A DNA stretch of 10,497 nt from positions 1-10,497 of the forward strand of contig JBKKCR010000025.1 of assembly GCA_046712825.1 (NCBI GenBank), read 5' to 3'. Under the pieces are notes generated by a model that saw nothing but the letters and a program-made list of their open reading frames with translations, was not told where the DNA came from and did no database searches. This stretch comes from DATFGK01 sp046712825. Lineage in GTDB: Bacteria; Actinomycetota; AC-67. Every line of letters begins with the position of its first letter. Positions within the stretch are counted from its first letter, which is position 1. Below, piece after piece: positions 5,827 through 10,497 of the stretch. Both the position numbers and the translations under genes were made by a program.

Positions 5827-6711
5827 TTACGCGAGCAGAGCCGCCATGTCCTTGGCGTTGCGGACGCCCTTGTCCTGATAGCAGTTGTTGAACATGACGT
5901 GGAGGCGCTTAACCTCGCCGGCGAGCTCCGACAGTCGCGGCGCCCACTCCTCCAACTCCTTCTTGGAGTAGAGGTAGTCGAAACGCTCGGCGGTCGAGAT
6001 CCCCCGCTTCTTCCAGTTCTCCTCGTTGTGTCCGTGGAAACGAACCACCGCGATGTCGGAGGCGGTCGCCGCCACGATCGGCGGCATCGACGAATCGAAG
6101 CCCTGCGGCATGTCGACGCCGACGAACGGGATGTCGTGCTGCTCGAGGAAGGCGAGCGTGCGCGGCGCCGACTTCTCGGTCATCCAGGTGCCGCGGCGGA
6201 ACTCGACCGCGACGCGGAAGTCGGCCAATCTCTCCGCGACGCGCACGATGTAGGCGCGGTTGTCGTCACCCGGCAAGAACCACTCGGGGAACTGGAACAG
6301 CACGTAGCCGAGCTTTCCGGCCGAGTGCAGCGGCATCAGAGCCTCGGCGAACATGTCGAAGACCTGGTCGACGGCCTTGGGCGGCAGGTCCTTTTGATAG
6401 ATGCTCGACTTCGAGCCGGCGACCAGTTCGCGCACGTCTTTCGGCAGAGATTTCACTTGGGTGGGGTGCTGCGTCAGCAGCGAGTACGCCTTGATGTTGA
6501 ACGTGAAGTGCGTGGGCGTTCGCTCGACCCAGAGCACCGAGTTCCGCTCCGACGGGGGCGCGTAGTACGTCGAGTCGACCTCGACGACCGGGAAGTGCGA
6601 CGCGTAGTAAGCGAGCCGCTTCTCCGCGGTCTTGGCGTCTTTCGGGTACCAGCCGGAGTCGAGCAGCGTCTTGTCCGTCCACGACGCCGTCCCGACGAGC
6701 ACCTCGCTCAC
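5827..6711 (-). CDS. DUF72 (YecE-like) family protein
   Basis: This 294-residue protein has the full set of DUF72 hallmarks: VGTASWTDKTLL (6-17), VVEVDSTYYAPPSERN (42-57), HFTFNIKAYSLLTQHPT (68-84), LFQFPEWF (138-145), VEFRRGTWM (169-177), VRFHGHNEENWKKRGIS (223-239) and VMFNNCYQDKGVRNA (272-286). The family adopts a TIM-barrel-like fold; its reaction is unknown, although conserved Glu, His and Arg residues suggest an enzyme. The start is taken as the GTG at 6711, whose GTGA overlaps the stop of the GMC oxidoreductase gene; the frame is open further upstream, but that would lie inside the oxidoreductase gene. It is the last gene of the five-gene minus operon, so its activity may be linked to the flavoenzyme. 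Confidence 0.95.
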   Translation of the reverse strand: MSEVLVGTASWTDKTLLDSGWYPKDAKTAEKRLAYYASHFPVVEVDSTYYAPPSERNSVLWVERTPTHFTFNIKAYSLLTQHPTQVKSLPKDVRELVAGSKSSIYQKDLPPKAVDQVFDMFAEALMPLHSAGKLGYVLFQFPEWFLPGDDNRAYIVRVAERLADFRVAVEFRRGTWMTEKSAPRTLAFLEQHDIPFVGVDMPQGFDSSMPPIVAATASDIAVVRFHGHNEENWKKRGISTAERFDYLYSKKELEEWAPRLSELAGEVKRLHVMFNNCYQDKGVRNAKDMAALLA

Positions 6712-8315
6712 GGGAAGTATCGTTCCATGATCTTGACGGCCGTGCGCGTCGCCAGCGCCTGAGCGGTCAGCGTCGGGTTGGGGCCGCCGATCCCGTTCGG
6801 GAACGGTGACGTGTCGGCCAGGAAGAGCTTGCGGACCAGGTGCGCCTCGCACGCCGGATCGACCACAGACCCGCCCGGCTCCACGCCCATCCGCATCGTC
6901 CCGTGCATGTGGATCGTCGACGGTGCGGCGTCTGCGCGGTGGAGCGTCTCCGGGATCGCGCCGGCGGCGAGCAGGATCTCGGCCGCTTTGTCGATGAGCC
7001 ACTCGCGACGACGCACCGTCGTCTCGTTCCCATGGTAGGTCACGTGCGGCGCCGGGTTGTTCTCGTCGGAGAGATCTTCTGCGAGCCGCACGCCGTTGGA
7101 GGCCACCGGATCGTCGTCCACGCTCGCCACGATCATAAGGCTACGCCGGTACGCGTCCATCTTCCGCTTGAGCGCCGATCCGATCAGGCGGCCCTTGGTC
7201 TTCCACGCACCGTCGCCGCCGTTCTTGTTCCAGGACCGTCCGAGGAACGACACGAACGCGTACGACAGGGGCCCGAGGCCCTGCGACTCGACGAAGCCGT
7301 AGCCGGGGAAATCCGCGCGTACCATCGAGGTCTGCCCGAGGTGCATGTCGACCTCGTGCGGGAACTCGGCCGAGAGGTACTCGAACCAGTGCGTCGTCAT
7401 GTAGCGGCCGACCGAGCCGGTGTCGGGCAGATCGCTCGCCAGCCACAGCCGCGGGGACTCGATCGCCCCGCCCGCGAGCACGACCACGCGCGCGTCCTGC
7501 TCGAAGACGCGGCCCTCGATGTCGCGATACCGGACGCCGCGCGCGAGCACGGTGCCGTCCCGCTTCGTTTCGGTCAGGATCGCGGTCGCGAAGCAGCCTG
7601 TCCTGATCTCGCAGCGGCCGGTGCGAACCGCGAGCGGTGCGTACGACACGTTCGTCGAGCGCTTCGCCGTCCGTTCGAGCGGCGCGTTGTCCGGCAGCCG
7701 GCAGCCGGCGATGCACGAACCGCACTGCGTGCAGCCGTCGGTCGTCGGATAGCGGAGCGGATCCGCATCCTCGGCGACGGGCAGGATCGCGTTGGGCTGC
7801 ATCCGCCACGCCGGCCGTGTCACGTCGGGGTCGGGCGAGTGCTCGATGCCGGCCTTCTCACACCCGCGCATGAACAGCGCATCCTTCGGCGAAGCGATCT
7901 CCGGCACGACCACGGGAAGCGTCTCCTCGACCTTCTCGTAGTACGGGATCATCTCGCCGTAGCCGAACGGCCAGTCGAGCTCCATCGGTCCGGGATAGCC
8001 GCGCGGGCAGTTCGCGCCGTAGTGGAGCGTGTTGCCGCCGACGCCGGCCGTCGAGATCAACAGCGGGATCCCGTCACGACGCCGCGGCCACGGGGGCAGG
8101 GAACGGTCGGCCGGGCCCCAGCGAAAGACGGCGTCAAGCGGGTTCAGCATGTCCCACTCGAGGCCGGTGAAGTCCTTCTGCGGGTCGTGCCACGGCCCGG
8201 CCTCGAGCACGCACACGCCGAGCCCCGCCTCGGCGAGCTCCTTCGCCACGACCGCTCCCCCGCCGCCGCAGCCGACGACGATCACGTCGGGCATGTTCAT
8301 GCGCATCGCGCTCAC
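6708..8315 (-). CDS. GMC-family FAD oxidoreductase with Cys4 cluster motif (sugar/alcohol dehydrogenase alpha-subunit-like)
   Basis: This 535-residue flavoprotein would oxidise an alcohol or sugar hydroxyl using FAD. The Rossmann motif is G15-C-G17-G-G-G20, ending in Glu38 (VLEAG). GVGGNTLHYG (91-100) is the first GMC signature. The C-terminal domain carries the catalytic pair His469 (in IHMHGTMRMG) and Asn513 (in GGPNPTLT). Between them lies C195-x2-C198-x2-C201-x3-C205, as in GMC dehydrogenases such as FAD-glucose dehydrogenase that hold a 3Fe-4S cluster; cluster binding here is inferred. No signal peptide is seen. The GTG at 8315 overlaps the upstream stop as GTGA; ATGs at 8306, 8300 and 8294 are alternatives. 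The preceding gene encodes the matching small subunit; no cytochrome subunit is present. The substrate is unknown. Confidence 0.95.
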   Translation of the reverse strand: MSAMRMNMPDVIVVGCGGGGAVVAKELAEAGLGVCVLEAGPWHDPQKDFTGLEWDMLNPLDAVFRWGPADRSLPPWPRRRDGIPLLISTAGVGGNTLHYGANCPRGYPGPMELDWPFGYGEMIPYYEKVEETLPVVVPEIASPKDALFMRGCEKAGIEHSPDPDVTRPAWRMQPNAILPVAEDADPLRYPTTDGCTQCGSCIAGCRLPDNAPLERTAKRSTNVSYAPLAVRTGRCEIRTGCFATAILTETKRDGTVLARGVRYRDIEGRVFEQDARVVVLAGGAIESPRLWLASDLPDTGSVGRYMTTHWFEYLSAEFPHEVDMHLGQTSMVRADFPGYGFVESQGLGPLSYAFVSFLGRSWNKNGGDGAWKTKGRLIGSALKRKMDAYRRSLMIVASVDDDPVASNGVRLAEDLSDENNPAPHVTYHGNETTVRRREWLIDKAAEILLAAGAIPETLHRADAAPSTIHMHGTMRMGVEPGGSVVDPACEAHLVRKLFLADTSPFPNGIGGPNPTLTAQALATRTAVKIMERYFP

Positions 8316-8761
8316 TTGCCGGTCACCCACTTCCGGAGCAGCGAGCGTTCTCCCTCGGACGGGCCCGGCCAGCCGGTCAGCTCCCAGCCGAGCGGGACGC
8401 GTGTGAGCTCCCCTTCGGAGTCGAGCCCGCTCCACTCTCCGTACACGGCGGCGATCGAGAGCACGATCAGCAGGTCGCCGAGGTCGCGCAGGTCGGTCAT
8501 CTCGTGGGAGGCAAGAGTTTCCAGGATCGTCGAGCGATCGTCGAGCGAGAGGTTGGCGAACGCCGAGCCTTCCTTCTTTTCAGCGGCCATACCGTCGAGG
8601 ATGGTCACGACGCCCTCGGATAAGCCGGGGATGAGCGTCTCGAGGTAGTGGGCGAGGAAACGCTCGGCCTCGATCTCCGGCGCGCCGAAGGCTTCGTCGG
8701 CCGGTGGTCCGGGGACGACAGTCTCGGCGACCGCGCGGAGGGTGCGGTCCACCTCCGCCAC
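8312..8761 (-). CDS. Gluconate 2-dehydrogenase subunit 3-like small subunit
   Basis: This 149-residue protein resembles the Gluconate_2-dh3 family, the small (gamma) partner of GMC flavin dehydrogenases. The N terminus (DRTLRAVAETVVPGPP, 5-20) has the usual leader into an early proline-rich turn, followed by helices (about 31-60 and 73-105) and the family's C-terminal pattern YGEWSGLD, then LGWELTGWPGP (124-134). In periplasmic relatives this subunit carries a Tat signal that also exports the large subunit; here the protein starts directly in the folded region with no twin-arginine signal. The GTG at 8761 lies 5 bases after the zinc-ribbon gene, behind a GCGGGG ribosome-like stretch. Its stop overlaps the start of the oxidoreductase gene, which supports complex formation. 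Family assignment is from memory of its pattern. Confidence 0.85.
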   Translation of the reverse strand: MAEVDRTLRAVAETVVPGPPADEAFGAPEIEAERFLAHYLETLIPGLSEGVVTILDGMAAEKKEGSAFANLSLDDRSTILETLASHEMTDLRDLGDLLIVLSIAAVYGEWSGLDSEGELTRVPLGWELTGWPGPSEGERSLLRKWVTGK

Positions 8762-8766
8762 GCGTG

Positions 8767-9114
8767 CTACCCCGCTGCTCGGTGGTCGACGCCGGTCTTC
8801 TCGGAGGCTTCCTCGATCGCCTTGCGTTTCGCCGACGCTTCTTCACGCGCGCCTATCGCGTCGCGGATCGGACCGAGGATCGATTCGGCGTCGAGGTCGA
8901 GATTCGGGCCGTAGGATTCCACCTTCTTGAGCGTCGCTTGCATGATCGTGCCGGCGCGCTGCAGCTGCTCGAGCGCCTCGATGAATTGTGCGCCGTAGTG
9001 GATGTCGATCGGGACGCCGCAGAAGGGGCAACGGCCTGCGCGTCGCGGGTCCTCCAGCAGCAGGTCGATCGGGAACTCGCGAGCACAGTTCCGGCAGCGT
9101 CCTTCGATCTTCAC
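8767..9114 (-). CDS. Small zinc-ribbon protein with helical C-terminal region
   Basis: This protein has 115 residues and no family I can name. Cys7-x2-Cys10 (CRNC) and Cys29-x2-Cys32 (CPFC) form a zinc ribbon in the first 35 residues, close to the two-knuckle pattern of regulatory or adaptor proteins. The remainder is predicted mostly helical: IEALEQLQRAGTIMQATLKK (about 41-60), a linker, then a charged segment to the end (IRDAIGAREEASAKRKAIEE, about 84-103) that could form a coiled coil. The GTG at 9114 is chosen because GAGGGGG lies just upstream at good spacing and its GTGA overlaps the stop of the receiver gene. The upstream extension to 9189 lies inside the receiver gene. It is probably a protein- or nucleic-acid-binding accessory to the operon. 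Confidence 0.85.
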   Translation of the reverse strand: MKIEGRCRNCAREFPIDLLLEDPRRAGRCPFCGVPIDIHYGAQFIEALEQLQRAGTIMQATLKKVESYGPNLDLDAESILGPIRDAIGAREEASAKRKAIEEASEKTGVDHRAAG

Positions 9115-9452
9115 GCTTTCCCCCTCACGGTCTCGGCGAGCTCGAACGGGTCGATGGGGCGGAGAAGCCAGCGATCCGCGCCCGACCACTTCGCGAGCCA
9201 GGTGTCCTGCGCGCGTTCGAGAAGCACGATCACCTGCGGCGGGCGCGAGAGCGCCTTCAGCTCGCGCGCGAGCCCGAACGCGCCGTACGGCTCGGTCGTT
9301 TCATCGGCGATAACGACGTCGGGCTGCTCGGTTTGAGCGAGTCGGAGCGCCTCGAGGCCGTTCGCGGCGTCGATGTAGGTCACATCGGAGCCGATCGAGA
9401 AACGAACCCAGTCACGGGCGCGTGGATCCTCGGAAACGACCAGGATCTTCAT
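9111..9452 (-). CDS. Stand-alone degenerate response-regulator receiver domain
   Basis: This 113-residue protein is a single CheY-like receiver with no output domain. MKILVVSEDP carries the acidic pair as Glu8-Asp9, and the phosphoacceptor position is Asp50 (in PDVVIADE). However, the conserved Thr/Ser of the fourth strand is Leu78 (VIVLLE) and the conserved Lys of the fifth strand is Arg98 (WLLRPIDP). It may therefore be phosphorylated without normal switching, or act as a phosphorylation-independent pseudo-receiver that binds a partner. No kinase is adjacent; the nearest possible one is the partial sensor at the left edge. It opens the five-gene operon and its stop overlaps the zinc-ribbon start as TGA/GTG. 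The ATG at 9452 is near-leaderless from a -10 box TAGGAT. Confidence 0.88.
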   Translation of the reverse strand: MKILVVSEDPRARDWVRFSIGSDVTYIDAANGLEALRLAQTEQPDVVIADETTEPYGAFGLARELKALSRPPQVIVLLERAQDTWLAKWSGADRWLLRPIDPFELAETVRGKA

Positions 9453-9461
9453 CGATGGTCA

Positions 9462-9491
9462 ATCCTATGCTGGCGGCCGAGGGGTGGTCAC
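9462..9491 (-). promoter_or_regulatory. Candidate promoter of the five-gene redox operon
   Basis: On the minus strand GTGACC (9491-9486, four of six to TTGACA) and TAGGAT (9467-9462, four of six to TATAAT) are separated by 18 bases. Transcription would start about 3 bases before the ATG at 9452, so the mRNA would be nearly leaderless. The whole 144-base divergent gap 9453-9596 is shared with the aquaporin promoter. Confidence 0.5.
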
Positions 9492-9503
9492 TTCCGTCGG
9501 TGC

Positions 9504-9532
9504 TTGACACGCCGTTCGGGCCCGCCTACTAC
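9504..9532 (+). promoter_or_regulatory. Candidate promoter of the aquaporin gene
   Basis: A perfect TTGACA -35 box (9504-9509) is followed after 17 bases by TACTAC (9527-9532), a weak -10 box. The start would lie near 9539, leaving a leader of about 58 bases that contains a small hairpin (GCCCGA at 9536-9541 with TCGGGC at 9550-9555) and the ribosome site AAGGGGG at 9583-9589. TAGGCT at 9566-9571 is an alternative -10 without a -35. Confidence 0.5.
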
Positions 9533-9596
9533 AGAGCCCGAGCGGGGGGTCGGGCGTGCTCGATCTAGGCTCCCCATGACGTAAGGGGGTCGGTCG

Positions 9597-10412
9597 ATGG
9601 AACGCACGATGGCGGAGAAGCTGACGGCAGAGTTCGTCGGTGCTCTCGCCCTCATCTTCGTCGGAGCCGGGTCGATCGTCGCCGCGGCGACCGGCGCTTC
9701 GAACCTAGTCGGCATCGCGCTCGCGCACGGGCTCGTGATCGCCGTGATGGTTTCGTCGGTGGGGCACATCTCGGGCGGTCACTTCAACCCGGCCGTGACG
9801 ATCGCGGCGTGGATCACGCAGAAGATCAAGGCCAGCGATGCGATCGGCTACATCATCGCGCAGCTCGCCGGCGGCGCGGCCGGAGCGTTCTTGCTCAAGG
9901 CCGCGCTCGGGACACGCATCGTCGACGCGCTGAGGTACGGCGTGCCCGAGGTTGCATCGGGCGGGCAGCTGAACATCTCGAACGGCCAGGCCGTCCTCAT
10001 CGAAGCGATCCTCACGTTCTTCCTGGTGTGGGTCATCTTCGCGACGGCGATCGACCCCGAGGGGTCTTTCGGAAAGATCGCCGGGCTGGCGATCGGATTC
10101 ACGATCGTGCTCGACATCCTGTTCGGCGGTCCGTTCACGGGCGCAGCGATGAACCCCGCTCGTCACTTCGGCCCGGCGCTCGCCGGCGGGTTGTGGGACG
10201 ACTGGTGGGTGTACTGGGTGGGTCCGATCTCCGGCGGCATCGTCGCGTCGGTGCTGTACGACTCGCTGATGATCAAGCGGCCTGGTTCCGCCGCCGATCA
10301 CGAGGCCCCGCACGGCTTCGGCGCCCACGGCGAAGAGGCGATGCCGGGCCGAGAAGGCGAAGGCATGACCACCCTCGGCGAGCCGCCGATGCGACCCGAA
10401 ACCGAGATGTAA
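9597..10412 (+). CDS. Aquaporin (MIP family), TIP-like selectivity filter
   Basis: This 271-residue membrane channel has six helices (near 12-32, 37-57, 83-105, 131-152, 159-178 and 203-224) and two NPA half-helices, at 64-66 (GGHFNPAVT) and 186-188 (AAMNPARHFGP). Aligned to E. coli AqpZ, the aromatic/arginine filter residues are His44, Ile174, Ala183 and Arg189 instead of Phe/His/Thr/Arg, a His-Ile-Ala-Arg combination like plant tonoplast (TIP) aquaporins. Water is a likely substrate; a wider pore passing ammonia, urea or other small solutes is possible. The tail from about 229 is soluble, with His, Glu, Gly and Met, and of unknown role. The ATG at 9597 has AAGGGGG 7 bases upstream; the ATG at 9609 is an alternative. 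It faces away from the redox operon across a shared promoter gap. Confidence 0.96.
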   Translation: MERTMAEKLTAEFVGALALIFVGAGSIVAAATGASNLVGIALAHGLVIAVMVSSVGHISGGHFNPAVTIAAWITQKIKASDAIGYIIAQLAGGAAGAFLLKAALGTRIVDALRYGVPEVASGGQLNISNGQAVLIEAILTFFLVWVIFATAIDPEGSFGKIAGLAIGFTIVLDILFGGPFTGAAMNPARHFGPALAGGLWDDWWVYWVGPISGGIVASVLYDSLMIKRPGSAADHEAPHGFGAHGEEAMPGREGEGMTTLGEPPMRPETEM

Positions 10413-10432
10413 AACGCTTCCTGGGTACAGGC

Positions 10433-10459
10433 GGGGGGGGGGGGGGGGGGGGGGGGGGG
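10433..10459 (+). other. 27-base poly-G run near window end, probable sequencing or assembly artefact
   Basis: An unbroken run of 27 G sits 20 bases past the aquaporin stop, followed by 38 bases of mixed GC-rich sequence to the edge. Two-colour Illumina chemistry calls dark cycles as G, and such runs commonly end metagenomic contigs. A real G tract of this length is rare in bacteria. Bases after about 10432 should not be trusted. Confidence 0.75.
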
Positions 10460-10497
10460 CGCGCCCGCCCCGGGCGACCACAAACACGGAGGCGGGG

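Noticed and set aside
6712..7002. N-terminal extension of the DUF72 gene
   Set aside because: The extra part lies inside the oxidoreductase gene in another frame and has no DUF72 character; the GTG at 6711 begins directly before the VGTASW motif.
6840..8648. Plus-strand 602-residue open frame
   Set aside because: It is antisense to the oxidoreductase and small subunit, with low-complexity Arg/His/Asp composition; such frames are common in GC-rich DNA.
9576..9584. Minimal frame ATG ACG TAA just before the aquaporin ribosome site
   Set aside because: A two-codon frame with no ribosome site of its own is easily chance; nothing else supports a regulatory role.
10433..10459. Poly-G as a G-quadruplex element
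   Set aside because: Unbroken G of this length at a contig edge is far more likely to be a base-calling artefact.

Overview
This is a GC-rich window, probably from an environmental Actinomycetota chromosome or metagenome contig. The evidence is the codon usage, frequent GTG starts, near-leaderless promoters (a -10 box just ahead of the start codon), GTGA stop/start overlaps, and families such as a GTSWS-tailed subtilase and a CWTGTG-type RpiB homologue. The phylum is an inference; Chloroflexota is the main alternative. A 27-base G run close to the right edge looks like a contig-end artefact. No RNA genes, CRISPR arrays or insertion sequences were seen, and no gap between genes exceeds about 200 bases.

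Layout. (1) Minus strand, 3025 to 1: a secreted subtilisin-like protease with a long pentapeptide-repeat tail. Two bases after it begins a membrane sensor (about eight helices plus a GAF domain) that runs off the left edge, probably into a histidine kinase. (2) Minus strand, 4180 to 3143: trpD, an anthranilate phosphoribosyltransferase with no other trp gene in view. (3) Plus strand, 4238 to 4678: a divergently transcribed RpiB-family protein that lacks several classical active-site residues. (4) Plus strand, 4875 to 5779: two tandem SnoaL-like (NTF2-fold) paralogues behind an unusual AT-richer leader with three adjacent palindromes, ending at a clear intrinsic terminator. (5) Minus strand, 9452 to 5827: a compact five-gene operon of degenerate receiver protein, zinc-ribbon protein, gluconate-2-dehydrogenase-subunit-3-like protein, GMC flavin oxidoreductase with a Cys4 cluster motif, and a DUF72 protein. 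Three junctions are GTGA overlaps and one is a 5-base gap. (6) Plus strand, 9597 to 10412: an aquaporin with a plant-TIP-like selectivity filter and a charged His/Met-bearing tail.

How the genes may work together. The best candidate for something poorly described is the five-gene operon. The flavoenzyme and its small subunit resemble the alpha/gamma pair of FAD-dependent sugar dehydrogenases, but neither shows a Tat or Sec signal and there is no cytochrome subunit. That suggests a cytoplasmic enzyme with an unknown electron acceptor, tied to a pseudo-receiver and a zinc-ribbon protein. The protease-sensor pair is a second candidate functional unit. The rest looks like ordinary housekeeping or accessory metabolism.
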